Origin: Muribaculaceae bacterium
Lineage (GTDB): Bacteria; Bacteroidota; Bacteroidia; Bacteroidales; Muribaculaceae
Direction of reading: 5' to 3'
Length of the DNA: 64,000 nucleotides
NCBI GenBank assembly: GCA_017557625.1
Contig: JAFYYG010000047.1
Location: 1-64,000 of the forward strand
The notes beneath the pieces were generated by a model. It saw only the letters and a list, made by a program, of their open reading frames with translations. It was not told the origin of the DNA and made no database searches. Position numbers and translations under genes: made by a program. Each line of letters begins with the position of its first letter. The first letter of the stretch is position 1. This document shows positions 8,155 to 16,923 of the stretch, piece after piece.

Positions 8155-8183
8155 TTGTTTTAAACCAAAAATGTGTATCTTTG
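8155..8183 (+). promoter_or_regulatory. Bacteroidota-type promoter of the T9SS plug gene
   Basis: TTG at 8155-8157 and TATCTTTG at 8176-8183, 18 nt apart, fit the -33/-7 pattern TTTG-N19-TAnnTTTG. The start codon is 26 nt downstream. Confidence 0.65.
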
Positions 8184-8208
8184 TCAAAATTTGAAACCGA
8201 TAGCAATT

Positions 8209-9471
8209 ATGAAGAAAGTTTTTTCTATTATATTTATGTGCGTCGCTGCCGTGGCTAATATTGTGGCCGACGACACACAAGTGCATATTTTTGATCCCAA
8301 TGTGAAATCGCTCAAAATCGCACCTATCAGCAATATGTATTTCCCACCAATCTATGTGCTTGGGAGTGACGATGTGCTGAATGTGAACTTCGACTATCTC
8401 GACCTCGATGCCCAGTATCTTCGCTATAGTGTCACACACTGTAATGCTAACTGGCAGCCGTCAATGCTGGTGGAGAGCGAGTACATAGACGGCTTCAACC
8501 AGGCAGATATAGACGACTTTAAGCCAAGTGAAGCGACTTTTGTACATTATTTTAACTACGATTTCTGCATCCCCAACAATGACTTCATCATCACTAAGAG
8601 CGGCAACTATGTGCTGAAAGTCTATCGCCAAGACGACCCCGACGATGTTCTGTTCCAGACGCGGTTCTCGGTGTGCGAGAACACAATGGGTGTTTATGCC
8701 GAGGTGCTTACCAACACCGACGTGGATTACAACGCCCATAACCAGCAGGTAAATTTTGTGGTTACCACCAAAGGTGGCGAGCGCATTAGCGATCCATATA
8801 ACGAACTTGCGGCGATTGTTTCCCAAAACTCACGTCCCGACAATGAGGTAATGGTGACTAAACCCTTGATGGTAAGCGGCAACAAGGTGACATTTGAGCA
8901 TAATCGCGACCTGATTTTCCCTGCCGGTAACGAGTACCGCCGCATCGAAATGGTGAACATCAACTCAATGAATATGGGAGTGGAGAAAATCCAGTATTTC
9001 GAGCCTTACTATCACGCCACGCTCTATCGTAATGAGCCGCGTGTTGATGGACAGTATCTTTACGACAAGACGCAGCATGGGCACTTCACAATCAGGACTT
9101 CGGGAGCATATGACTCTATGGTTGAGAGCGATTACATAGTCACTCATTTCGCGCTCTACACAGGCGAACGACTTGAAGGCGGCAACCTTTTTGTGCAGGG
9201 AGAGTTCACGCTTGGCATGCCACCCGAGCAGTGCCTCATGCGCTACGACCCGAATTACGGCAGTTACAACTGCGACATCCTGCTCAAGCAGGGTGCCTAC
9301 AACTACCAGTACTTGTGGGTGCCAAACGGCAGCGTAGTAGGTCAGACCGCTATGATAGAAGGTGACAAATACCAGACCAGTAACGAATATCTAATCAAAG
9401 TATATGACCGCCCCTTCGGGGAGCGCTATGACCACTTTGTGGGCTTTGGAATCATTTACTCGGGACGGTGA
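8209..9471 (+). CDS. DUF5103 / type IX secretion system plug-type protein
   Basis: Exported protein of the DUF5103 family, annotated in related genomes as a T9SS plug-domain protein. I chose the ATG at 8209 rather than the in-frame GTG at 8173, because it starts a clean signal peptide (MKKVFSIIFMCVAAVANIVA) and the GTG lies inside the promoter. The 420-aa mature protein has the family's N-terminal pattern (VKSLKIAPISNMYFPPI, LGSDDVLNVNFDYLD) and C-terminal pattern (DRPFGERYDHFVGFG). The gene implies a type IX secretion system elsewhere in the genome, which agrees with the T9SS-like tails encoded at 23-28 kb. Confidence 0.8.
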   Translation: MKKVFSIIFMCVAAVANIVADDTQVHIFDPNVKSLKIAPISNMYFPPIYVLGSDDVLNVNFDYLDLDAQYLRYSVTHCNANWQPSMLVESEYIDGFNQADIDDFKPSEATFVHYFNYDFCIPNNDFIITKSGNYVLKVYRQDDPDDVLFQTRFSVCENTMGVYAEVLTNTDVDYNAHNQQVNFVVTTKGGERISDPYNELAAIVSQNSRPDNEVMVTKPLMVSGNKVTFEHNRDLIFPAGNEYRRIEMVNINSMNMGVEKIQYFEPYYHATLYRNEPRVDGQYLYDKTQHGHFTIRTSGAYDSMVESDYIVTHFALYTGERLEGGNLFVQGEFTLGMPPEQCLMRYDPNYGSYNCDILLKQGAYNYQYLWVPNGSVVGQTAMIEGDKYQTSNEYLIKVYDRPFGERYDHFVGFGIIYSGR

Positions 9472-9495
9472 TTTTCTCGCCGACAATGCCGGCGA

Positions 9496-9786
9496 TTACT
9501 TCGACATCACTTTCTCTCTTTTGCTATGAGGCTTGCTATTTCGTTTAGCAGGCTGCAAATCTCTTTCCTTACCAAGTGGTGTGATATTTACCCAAGGGAT
9601 GGTGTGATTTATATCTTTATCGCACAACGAACCCAGTAACGGTTGCCGTCCTTCCACAACGAGTGTTATCATGTATATGCACCTTGAGGTATAGTCATGA
9701 TGCTCGTTGCGGCGCTTCATGGAATATCGTGGCCTAAGCTCAGGATGTGAGTTTAACCATTCTATTAGATGTGGAGTTAATGCCAT
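9496..9786 (-). pseudogene. Truncated RAYT transposase remnant
   Basis: The 96-residue frame matches the N-terminus of the RAYT at 78-1082 in order and spacing: SMKRRNEHHDYTSRCIYMIT here against SMKRRKEDHDYNARCVYLIT there, then GRQPLLGSL against GRKPLFGTL, and PWVNITPLG against PWVEPSELG. It stops before the HVH motif and the catalytic tyrosine. The last ~20 residues (QPAKRNSKPHSKREKVMSK) have no counterpart, so the catalytic part has been lost. It is wedged between the plug gene (24 nt) and the antiporter gene (9 nt) and is presumably inactive. Confidence 0.75.
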
Positions 9787-9795
9787 TGCTGTTCT

Positions 9796-10770
9796 TTATC
9801 TCATCAACAGATATACAGTATAGCCAATATATATTAAGATAAAGATGATGCCTTCAATGCGGTCGAATTTTTTCTTGCCGAATGTGAAGATTGTAACGAA
9901 AACGCAGATGGCGGCGAAGAGTGCCATAAGGTAGTCAACAATGTTGATAGTCGTTAATGTGTAAGGATGGATTGTTGACGAAACTCCCAATATCATCAGC
10001 AGGTTGAATACATTGGAGCCGATGACGTTGCCTAACGCCAACTGTGGATTCTTCTTGCAAGCTGCGATAATGGCGGTTATGAGTTCGGGCAGTGAAGTGC
10101 CTATTGCCACAATGGTGATTGAGATTACCGCCTCGCTCATGCCCCAAGCGGCGGCGAGATTCTTGGCGGAATCAAGGAACATGTTTCCACCCCACAGCAA
10201 GGCACCAAGCGATGCCGCGGCAATCGCCCACAGCAACAACACGTTCTTCCCTGTTAAGCTTGATGTGGCTTCCTCGTCGGCCTCGGCAAGAGCTTTGGTT
10301 GGATCTTTTCCTTTTTTTAGTATCACAAATGCCATATATATAACGAAAACTAACAGCAGGAAAATACCGTCAAGTCTCGACATTGTGTTTTCGCTGATAC
10401 CAGGTATGAGGCTGTCGTTGGCAAGGAGCAACACCAATATTGCCACCACAATTCCAAATGGAATGTCGCGTCGCCGCTGCATCTTGTCGATGGCAAATGG
10501 TAATATCGTCGCCGTCACGCCAAGAATGAGAAACACATTGGCGATGTTGGACCCCAGCACATTACCCATAGCTATGTCGCCATGCCCAGTGAGAGCACTC
10601 TGGATAGAGACGAAGAGTTCTGGTGCCGATGTGCCGATTCCCACTATGGTTAGTCCGATGATAAAATTGGAAATTTTGGCGCGCTGGGCGATAGCCACAG
10701 AAGAGTCAACGAGATAGTTGGCGCCAAGCAACAGCAGTCCAAGTCCTAAAAAGAAAAATAGGTAATCCAC
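9796..10770 (-). CDS. Calcium/sodium antiporter, CaCA family (YrbG-like)
   Basis: Inner-membrane cation exchanger of 324 aa with about ten hydrophobic segments. Both internal alpha repeats of the CaCA superfamily are present with their ion-binding motifs: GLTIVGIGTSAPELFVS in the first half and ITIVAIGTSLPELITA in the second, each followed by a GNVxGSN motif (GNVLGSNIANV and GNVIGSNVFNL). The start is GTG (10768-10770), since no ATG precedes the conserved N-terminal helix. It lies downstream of fabD on the same strand but behind a strong terminator, so it is probably transcribed separately. Confidence 0.88.
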   Translation of the reverse strand: MDYLFFFLGLGLLLLGANYLVDSSVAIAQRAKISNFIIGLTIVGIGTSAPELFVSIQSALTGHGDIAMGNVLGSNIANVFLILGVTATILPFAIDKMQRRRDIPFGIVVAILVLLLANDSLIPGISENTMSRLDGIFLLLVFVIYMAFVILKKGKDPTKALAEADEEATSSLTGKNVLLLWAIAAASLGALLWGGNMFLDSAKNLAAAWGMSEAVISITIVAIGTSLPELITAIIAACKKNPQLALGNVIGSNVFNLLMILGVSSTIHPYTLTTINIVDYLMALFAAICVFVTIFTFGKKKFDRIEGIIFILIYIGYTVYLLMR

Positions 10771-10786
10771 AATATCTTTTTAAAAT

Positions 10787-10824
10787 TTTAAAAAGCATTG
10801 CCCAAAACTGCCAGGGCAATGCTT
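10787..10824 (-). terminator. Rho-independent terminator of fabD
   Basis: AAGCATTGCCC (10793-10803) and GGGCAATGCTT (10814-10824) form a perfect 11-bp stem with a 10-nt loop. On the minus strand a T-rich run follows. It lies 20 nt past the fabD stop. Confidence 0.85.
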
Positions 10825-10843
10825 AGAGTGTTTGTTTAATATT

Positions 10844-11722
10844 TTATTGCATTCCGCTCACTACAACGTTTTTGCATGTGCGGCCAACGAGACCTTGAAG
10901 CACCTTGCCGGGGCCAAGTTCTACTGCCTCGGTCATGCCGTCGGCTGCCATGTTGGCCACGATGTGGCTCCAGCGCACGGGGGCGGTGAGTTGCTTAATG
11001 AGGTTCTCCTTGATTTCCTCGGGGTCGGTGTGGGGCTTAGCGTCAACATCTTGATAGATTGGGCAGATAGGTTCGCTGAAATTGGCCTCGTAGATTGCCT
11101 TTGCCAACTCCTCTCGTGCAGGCTCCATCAGTGGCGAATGGAACGCACCACCCACCTTCAATGGCAACGCTCGGCGAGCGCCAGCCTCTTTGAACTTGGC
11201 GCATGCCTCGTTGATTGCCTCAAACGAGCCGCTGATTACCACTTGACCTGGGCTATTGTAGTTGGCGGGCACACACACGCCATTGATGCTGGCGCAGATT
11301 TCCTCCACCTTGTCATCATCCATGCCTATAATGGCTGCCATAGTCGAAGGTGTTGCTTCGCAAGCCTTCTGCATAGCAAGGGCGCGTGTCTCCACGAGTT
11401 TCAGTCCCTGCTCAAAAGGCAGTACGCCAGCGGCAACCAGTGCCGAGAACTCACCGAGTGAATGGCCAGCCACCATGTCGGGCTTAAATTCGTCACCGAG
11501 AGTTTTGGCAAGTATCACGCTGTGAAGGAATACAGCGGGTTGAGTAACTTTAGTCTGTTTCAGGTCGTCCTCAGTGCCTTCAAACATCAGGTCGGTGATG
11601 CGGAAACCGAGCACTTCATTGGCTTTCTCAAACATTTCACGGGCCTCGGCGTTGTTGTCATACAGGTCTTTGCCCATACCCACAAACTGCGCTCCTTGAC
11701 CGGGAAAAACAAATGCTTTCAT
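10844..11722 (-). CDS. fabD: Malonyl-CoA:ACP transacylase
   Basis: Transfers malonyl groups from CoA to acyl carrier protein for type II fatty-acid synthesis in the cytoplasm. The 292-aa protein begins with FVFPGQGAQFVGMG, carries the nucleophile elbow GHSLGE with S88, the conserved arginine in ETRALAM (R113) and the catalytic histidine in GAFHSPLM (H195). Length and motif spacing match FabD. The gene is transcribed alone: a promoter box lies at 11778-11808 and the terminator follows at 10787-10824. Confidence 0.95.
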   Translation of the reverse strand: MKAFVFPGQGAQFVGMGKDLYDNNAEAREMFEKANEVLGFRITDLMFEGTEDDLKQTKVTQPAVFLHSVILAKTLGDEFKPDMVAGHSLGEFSALVAAGVLPFEQGLKLVETRALAMQKACEATPSTMAAIIGMDDDKVEEICASINGVCVPANYNSPGQVVISGSFEAINEACAKFKEAGARRALPLKVGGAFHSPLMEPAREELAKAIYEANFSEPICPIYQDVDAKPHTDPEEIKENLIKQLTAPVRWSHIVANMAADGMTEAVELGPGKVLQGLVGRTCKNVVVSGMQ

Positions 11723-11777
11723 ACTTAAACTTGTTATTTTAATTGTTGAAAAATTTCTTTAATCTCAAAATCGCCCG

Positions 11778-11808
11778 CAAAAGTAGTCATTTTTTCTATT
11801 ACGGCAAA
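11778..11808 (-). promoter_or_regulatory. Promoter of fabD
   Basis: On the minus strand TTTG (complement of 11805-11808) and TACTTTTG (complement of 11778-11785) are 19 nt apart, matching the Bacteroidota -33/-7 form. The start codon is about 55 nt downstream. Confidence 0.6.
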
Positions 11809-11829
11809 TTCTAGATATGTAAAATAACA

Positions 11830-13362
11830 TTATACCCCCATAATTGCTTTAACAATTATCAAGACAACGGGAATAGTAATGCAGAACACACCTATGAGGT
11901 CGATGATAACACCAGACTTAATCATCTTGGTGATAGGAACATAGCCTGAAGCATATACAATGGCATTTGGTGGCGTTGAAACAGGCATCATGAACCCTAG
12001 AGATGAAGCAAGAGCAATGCCCACAGCAACAGGGATGGGACTAAAACCCAACGACAGAGCCGTACCAATGGATATTGTGCCAATTAAGTTGACAGCAGCA
12101 GTATGGGAAGTGAACTCGGCAAGCAATAGTCCTGCGACACAGAACACCGCAATGAAGAGGAATTCCGAAGGATTGCCACCCATCGCCGTCTTGATGCCAT
12201 TGCCTATCCAGTCTGAAAGGCCAGTAGTATACATCAGGCTTCCCATCGCCAATCCGCCGCCAAAGAGTATGAGAGTACCCCAGTCAATGCCTGTCCTGCC
12301 TTCTTTCCAACTCAATGTCATCTTATTCTTTTTGAGATCAACCGGCAGGAAGAAGAGCAGCAGTCCACCTACAAGAGCAGCGATGCACTCAGGGAAATGA
12401 CTGTCATAGAATTTCATGATTTCGGAGTGAGGACCGTGAATCAGGGTAAGAACGCTAGGGGCTACCCACAGCACTACTGCTACGCCAAAGGCAATAAGCG
12501 TGTTTACCTGCGCGCGTGTCCACTTGCCCAAGCCGTCAACATGAGAGCGGATGAACTCCCTTGCGCCCTTGATATGCTTTACGTCCGACGGGAACATGCG
12601 CCATAGCACAAAGTAGGCAACAGCGAAATATAGAACCATCGCCACAAAGCCCCATATCATCCACTGGAAGAAAGAGATGGATGGAGCGTCGGGAGCTAAT
12701 TGGTCAAGAAAACCTATCATCATTATATTTGGCGGTGTGCCTATTGGCGTGAGTACACCGCCTATCGAGCAAGCATAGGCAGTCATGAGCATTAATCCAG
12801 TGGAATACTTGTACTTGCCCAAGTCGATGGTTTTGCCGTTTGCGGCCATCATATCCCGGATAGCCTCAAGCAATCCTAATGCTATAGGAAACATCATCGC
12901 TGCAGTTGCTGTGTTGCTTATCCACCCCGAGCATATCATGCAAGCCAATCCAATGGCTAGAAAGATGCGTCGAGGGGAGTCGCCCACCCATTTCATTGAC
13001 AGGATGCCATAGGCGATGCGTTTATCCAAGCCGTTGACCATCATTCCCTTGGCAAGCAAGAATCCACCCATAAACAAGAAAATCATGGGGTTGGCAAAGT
13101 TGGCAAACGCCTTGTCAACTTCTGCCACACCAAGAATCACGCACAACGTGGGACCAAGCAGTGATGTGACGGGAATGGGCACGGGTTCGGTAATCCACCA
13201 TATAGCAACCAGCGACATGATAGCAAGCAGGTGATGAGCAGGTCCCGAAAGCGCTTCAATGGGAAGGAACCAAAGAAATATCGCAACTATAGGTCCCAAA
13301 ACTGCGCCAATGGCTCGGCGCTTGGCGTCAAAAGTATTGCTGTTATTTGCCATAGAGTTCAT
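11830..13362 (-). CDS. SLC13 / DASS-family sodium:anion symporter
   Basis: Inner-membrane Na+-coupled transporter of the divalent anion:sodium symporter family, 510 aa with about a dozen hydrophobic helices. Typical motifs: PVTSLLGP early, GWISNTATAAMMFPIALGL with the SNT motif in the first half, PIGTPPNIMM after it, and FTSHTAAVNLIG plus PVSTPPNAIVYASGYV in the second half (the paired SNT/SHT and TPPN motifs that bind Na+ and substrate). Dicarboxylates are the most likely substrates, but sulfate cannot be excluded. Two start codons are possible (13362 or 13353). A CAAAAATA box at 13373-13380 may be its -7 promoter element. Confidence 0.88.
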   Translation of the reverse strand: MNSMANNSNTFDAKRRAIGAVLGPIVAIFLWFLPIEALSGPAHHLLAIMSLVAIWWITEPVPIPVTSLLGPTLCVILGVAEVDKAFANFANPMIFLFMGGFLLAKGMMVNGLDKRIAYGILSMKWVGDSPRRIFLAIGLACMICSGWISNTATAAMMFPIALGLLEAIRDMMAANGKTIDLGKYKYSTGLMLMTAYACSIGGVLTPIGTPPNIMMIGFLDQLAPDAPSISFFQWMIWGFVAMVLYFAVAYFVLWRMFPSDVKHIKGAREFIRSHVDGLGKWTRAQVNTLIAFGVAVVLWVAPSVLTLIHGPHSEIMKFYDSHFPECIAALVGGLLLFFLPVDLKKNKMTLSWKEGRTGIDWGTLILFGGGLAMGSLMYTTGLSDWIGNGIKTAMGGNPSEFLFIAVFCVAGLLLAEFTSHTAAVNLIGTISIGTALSLGFSPIPVAVGIALASSLGFMMPVSTPPNAIVYASGYVPITKMIKSGVIIDLIGVFCITIPVVLIIVKAIMGV

Positions 13363-13463
13363 ATTTTAAGCACAAAAATACAACTTTTTTGCATTACACA
13401 GTGTGTTTTTCTATAATTAATTGCTAAAAATATTGTCATTAAGTTACAAACTTTCCAAATAGC

Positions 13464-13494
13464 TTTGTAATCTCATCTTTTCTGCTTAATTTTG
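13464..13494 (+). promoter_or_regulatory. Promoter of tatA-tatC
   Basis: TTTG at 13464-13467 and TAATTTTG at 13487-13494, separated by 19 nt, match the Bacteroidota promoter form. The tatA start is 27 nt downstream. Confidence 0.65.
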
Positions 13495-13521
13495 CAAGTT
13501 ATAACCAAAAACTTTAAAAAT

Positions 13522-13767
13522 ATGTTGAATTCAATTACGTTATTACTGGGCGGTTTGCAGACTGGCGAAATCATATTGATTGTGGTTGTCATTCTCTTGC
13601 TCTTTGGTGGAAAAAAAATTCCTGAGCTAATGAAAGGCATTGGCAAGGGCGTGCGCAGTTTCAAGGAAGGCGTGAACGAGGTGAAAGACGAAGTGGAAAA
13701 GCCTATCAATGAGGCTGCCAGCACCGAAGAAAAGAAAGACACTGGAACCAAGTCGAACGGCAAATAA
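13522..13767 (+). CDS. tatA: Sec-independent translocase subunit TatA/E
   Basis: Pore-forming component of the twin-arginine translocase that exports folded proteins across the inner membrane. The ATG at 13522 is preferred: an upstream in-frame start at 13492 would overlap the promoter. The 81-aa product has a short N-terminal membrane helix ([15 protein letters not shown]), the [10 protein letters not shown] hinge motif and an amphipathic helix ([16 protein letters not shown]), then a charged tail. It is followed 12 nt later by tatC. No tatB-like gene is adjacent, which is normal for this phylum. Confidence 0.93.
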   Translation: MLNSITLLLGGLQTGEIILIVVVILLLFGGKKIPELMKGIGKGVRSFKEGVNEVKDEVEKPINEAASTEEKKDTGTKSNGK

Positions 13768-13779
13768 CGTTACTTCCTG

Positions 13780-14577
13780 ATGGAAGAGGAGGGCAAAGAA
13801 CAGTTGCAGGAGATGTCGTTTTGGGACCACCTCAACGTATTGAGGGGTGTCCTGATAAAGATAGCCGTGGTGTTAGTGGCAATGGCTATTATCTTCTTTG
13901 CGCTCATGCCGAGCATCTTCGACAATGTGATACTTGCTCCGTGCCGCGGCAATTTTGTGCTCTATCGATTGTTTGAAAAAGTTACCGCAGGTATTCCTGG
14001 CTTGCCGCAGTTCAGCACCGATGGGTTTCATGTTGAGCTCATCAATATACAGTTGGCATCGCAGTTCTTTATTCACATGAGCACATCGTTTTGGCTGGCT
14101 TTGGTATTCTCCTTCCCCATTGTGATTTACCTGTTGTGGACTTTTGTGGCTCCGGCTCTCTACGAGCATGAGAAACGTGGTATAAAGCGCGCTTTCGCTT
14201 TCGGCAACCTGATGTTTTTTCTAGGAGTGGCAGTGGGCTATTTTGTAGTGTTCCCAGTGACGTTGCGTTTCCTTGCTGACTACCATGTGAGCGCGATGGT
14301 TCCCAACCAGATTTCGCTCGACAGCTATATGGACACCTTCCTGATGCTTATCTTCATTATGGGCATCATCTTTGAACTGCCGCTGCTTGCGTGGCTGCTA
14401 GGGAAAATCGGGGTGTTGAAGCGCAGCTTCTTCAAGAAATATCGCCGTCATGCCATTGTGGTCCTGCTCATCCTCGCTGCGTTTATCACTCCCACTGGCG
14501 ACCCATTCACGCTGACCATTGTGTTCTTGCCCATTTATTTATTATATGAGATGAGTGCCTGGCTAGTTAAAAAATAA
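13780..14577 (+). CDS. tatC: Sec-independent translocase subunit TatC
   Basis: Receptor subunit of the twin-arginine translocase, 265 aa with six predicted membrane helices. The conserved cytoplasmic N-terminal motif MSFWDHLNVLRGVLIKI is present, as are FVAPALYEHEKR and the F-G motif (FFLGVAVGYFVVFPVTLRFL) around 145-165. The C-terminus has FITPTGDPFTL as expected. It forms an operon with tatA. Confidence 0.95.
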   Translation: MEEEGKEQLQEMSFWDHLNVLRGVLIKIAVVLVAMAIIFFALMPSIFDNVILAPCRGNFVLYRLFEKVTAGIPGLPQFSTDGFHVELINIQLASQFFIHMSTSFWLALVFSFPIVIYLLWTFVAPALYEHEKRGIKRAFAFGNLMFFLGVAVGYFVVFPVTLRFLADYHVSAMVPNQISLDSYMDTFLMLIFIMGIIFELPLLAWLLGKIGVLKRSFFKKYRRHAIVVLLILAAFITPTGDPFTLTIVFLPIYLLYEMSAWLVKK

Positions 14578-14610
14578 TGCCATCCACAATGCACAATCGG
14601 ATGAAGCTGT

Positions 14611-14663
14611 CCTCGTCCCTACAAAACTCAAAACTGACAACAGATAACTGACAATTAGATAAT
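14611..14663 (+). repeat. REP half-site plus seven-base repeats before the NSS transporter start
   Basis: CCTCGTCCCTAC at 14611-14622 resembles one arm of the palindrome at 45699-45720 (CTCGTCCCTAC) and is probably a decayed copy. From 14622 the sequence falls into 7-nt units: CAAAACT, CAAAACT, GACAACA, GATAACT, GACAATT, AGATAAT, and then the ATG at 14664. Confidence 0.45.
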
Positions 14664-16013
14664 ATGAAAGAGAAAAGAACAGGTTTTGCGACTCGATTGG
14701 GTGCTATAGCAGCCACTGTGGGCAGTGCAGTGGGGTTGGGTAATATCTGGCGTTTCCCTTATCAGGCTGGAGAGAATGGCGGCGGAGCATATATCTTAGT
14801 ATATTTGATTTGTGTCGTTCTGCTTGGCATCCCCATTATGATGTCGGAGTTTATAATAGGCCGTTCCACCCATAAGAGCATGAAGGGCGCAATTCAGGAA
14901 CTCACTCCTGGTTCGCCGTTTAAAATTTTCTCCTACGTTGGCGTGCTTGGCGCGTTGCTTATTTGCGGCTACTACAGCGTAGTGTGCGGATGGGTGATTG
15001 AATATCTATGGAACTCAGCAGATGGCACTCTGTTAGGGCATACGCCTGAGCAGTATAGTGATATGTTTGAATCTTTAGTTGGAACACCACAGCGGTGTGT
15101 GCTATGGACTTTATTATTCCTGTTTCTCAACTTCCTCGTTTTGAGTCGTGGCATCCAGAAAGGCGTGGAGCGCATGGCAAATATCATGATGCCGTTGCTT
15201 TTTATCCTGCTAATCGTGTTTTGTATAAACTCGCTCATGTTGACAGGGTCGATGAAGGGTATGGATTTTCTGTTTAACCCAAAGTTTGAGGAGTTGGGTT
15301 GGAAAGGTGTAGTTGATGCTATGGGCCAGGCGTTCATGTCATTGTCGCTCGGTGTAACTTGTCTTATCACTTACTCCTCTTATTTTAAGGATGATAGTCG
15401 CTTGATGAAAGATGCCGTTACTATCTCGGCTCTCGACACGCTTGTTGCTATACTTGCTGGAATAGTGATCTTCCCTGCCGTATTCTCGTTTGGCTTGGAA
15501 CCAAATGCTGGTCCCAAGTTGATTTTTGAGATATTGCCTACAATCTTCCAACAAATGCCTGGCGGTATGGTTTGGTCGATTCTGTTCTTTGTTCTGTTGT
15601 TTTTTGCTTCTATCACATCGACCATCTCATTAAGCGAGATTCCTATCACATTCATGGTTGATGAGTACAAGATTTCACGTGGCAAAGCTTTGATAATAAC
15701 CGCTGTGTTTATGACAATTGTTGCTGTGCTCAGTGCTTTGTCGTTCAGTACTCTTAGCGGTGTAAAACTCTTTGAAAAGAACATCTTCGATTTCCTTGAT
15801 TATGTGGGACCAAACATCTTCATGCTGCTTGGCGGATTGGTTACAGCCATCTATGTAGGATGGTTCCTTAAGAAAGAGGTAATTCATAACCAACTTACCA
15901 ATGGCGGCAAGTACCGTTCTGGTTTTGTTCAGCCTTATATCATCTTCTGCCTACGTTTCATTGCTCCAATTGCTATAATAATCATCTTTTTATACTATAC
16001 AGGTGTATTCTGA
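14664..16013 (+). CDS. Neurotransmitter:sodium symporter-family (NSS/SNF) transporter
   Basis: Inner-membrane Na+-dependent symporter with the LeuT fold, probably for amino acids, 449 aa. Helix 1 carries the family signature GSAVGLGNIWRFPYQAGENG, followed by GIPIMMSEFIIGR. Helix 6 (FMSLSLGVTCLITYSSYF) and helix 8 (LFFASITSTISLSEI) are also recognisable. It has about eleven hydrophobic segments, like the shorter bacterial NSS members. Its start codon directly follows a run of seven-base repeats. The folP start lies 1 nt after its stop codon, so the two genes may be co-transcribed. Confidence 0.9.
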   Translation: MKEKRTGFATRLGAIAATVGSAVGLGNIWRFPYQAGENGGGAYILVYLICVVLLGIPIMMSEFIIGRSTHKSMKGAIQELTPGSPFKIFSYVGVLGALLICGYYSVVCGWVIEYLWNSADGTLLGHTPEQYSDMFESLVGTPQRCVLWTLLFLFLNFLVLSRGIQKGVERMANIMMPLLFILLIVFCINSLMLTGSMKGMDFLFNPKFEELGWKGVVDAMGQAFMSLSLGVTCLITYSSYFKDDSRLMKDAVTISALDTLVAILAGIVIFPAVFSFGLEPNAGPKLIFEILPTIFQQMPGGMVWSILFFVLLFFASITSTISLSEIPITFMVDEYKISRGKALIITAVFMTIVAVLSALSFSTLSGVKLFEKNIFDFLDYVGPNIFMLLGGLVTAIYVGWFLKKEVIHNQLTNGGKYRSGFVQPYIIFCLRFIAPIAIIIIFLYYTGVF

Positions 16014-16014
16014 C

Positions 16015-16887
16015 ATGAATAATTGTGACTTTAAGAAATCTAGCCTTAACCTGCGTGGGCGATTGGTGGAGATAGACCGTCCGTGGGTGATGGGTATCAT
16101 CAATGCCACTCCCGACTCTTTCTTTGCCGATAGTCGTGTTATGGACAGCGAAGACATTTCAGAGCGTGCAAAATCAATGATGCGGGAAGGCGCTGACATA
16201 CTTGATATTGGTGCTTGCTCCACACGTCCGGGTGCTGAGGTTGCCACTGCTGAAGAGGAGATAAGGCGGCTTGATGTGGCGGTGAAAGCCGTGCGTGACG
16301 CTGTGGGCGATGATATGATTCTCTCTGTTGATACTTATCGAGCCGATGTGGCTCGCCATTGTGTAGAACATTTGGGAGTAGATATTATCAACGACATTTC
16401 AGGTGGAGACCTTGACATGGAGATGCATAATACAGTTGCTAAGCTGCAAGTGCCATATATCGTAATGCATACCCGCGGCACACCAGCCACTATGCAGCAG
16501 CTCACTGACTACGACGGTGATGTGGCAGCTGTAGTCCTTGAGGAGTTGGCACGCAAAATCGACACTTTGCACCAGATGGGCATCAACGATGTTATTGCCG
16601 ACCCAGGCTTCGGCTTTGCCAAGACTGTGGAACAGAACTTTCGCTTGCTCTCGTGCCTTGAGGCGTTTCATGCTCTTGAGGTGCCATTGCTAGTGGGTGT
16701 TTCTCGCAAGTCTATGATTCAGAAAGTGCTTAAATGCACTGCTAATGATGCCCTTAACGGCACTACCGTGGTCAATACTATCGCCATGATGAAAGGGGCT
16801 CACATATTGCGTGTCCACGACGTGAAAGCCGCAGTAGAAGCAAGAAGACTGGTTGCCTTCACAATGGATAAGGCAAGGAATAGCTAA
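16015..16887 (+). CDS. folP: Dihydropteroate synthase
   Basis: Condenses p-aminobenzoate with dihydropterin pyrophosphate in folate synthesis (the sulfonamide target). The 290-aa TIM barrel has both family signatures: VMGIINATPDSFFADSR near the N-terminus and GADILDIGACSTRPGA around 60-75. Also visible are the DTYRADVARH and NDISGG pterin-site motifs, and GVSRKSMI with FTMDKARNS at the C-terminal end. The ATG at 16015 is preferred over an in-frame GTG at 16003, which would overlap the upstream gene. The order folP-cdaA is common in Bacteroidota. Confidence 0.95.
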   Translation: MNNCDFKKSSLNLRGRLVEIDRPWVMGIINATPDSFFADSRVMDSEDISERAKSMMREGADILDIGACSTRPGAEVATAEEEIRRLDVAVKAVRDAVGDDMILSVDTYRADVARHCVEHLGVDIINDISGGDLDMEMHNTVAKLQVPYIVMHTRGTPATMQQLTDYDGDVAAVVLEELARKIDTLHQMGINDVIADPGFGFAKTVEQNFRLLSCLEAFHALEVPLLVGVSRKSMIQKVLKCTANDALNGTTVVNTIAMMKGAHILRVHDVKAAVEARRLVAFTMDKARNS

Positions 16888-16888
16888 G

Positions 16889-16923
16889 AACTAACATCTC
16901 AAAACTGAAAACTAACAACTTAT
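16889..16923 (+). repeat. Seven-base repeats before the cdaA start
   Basis: Five 7-nt units run without a gap from just after the folP stop to the cdaA start: AACTAAC, ATCTCAA, AACTGAA, AACTAAC, AACTTAT, then ATG at 16924. Four of the five begin AACT. Confidence 0.5.
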
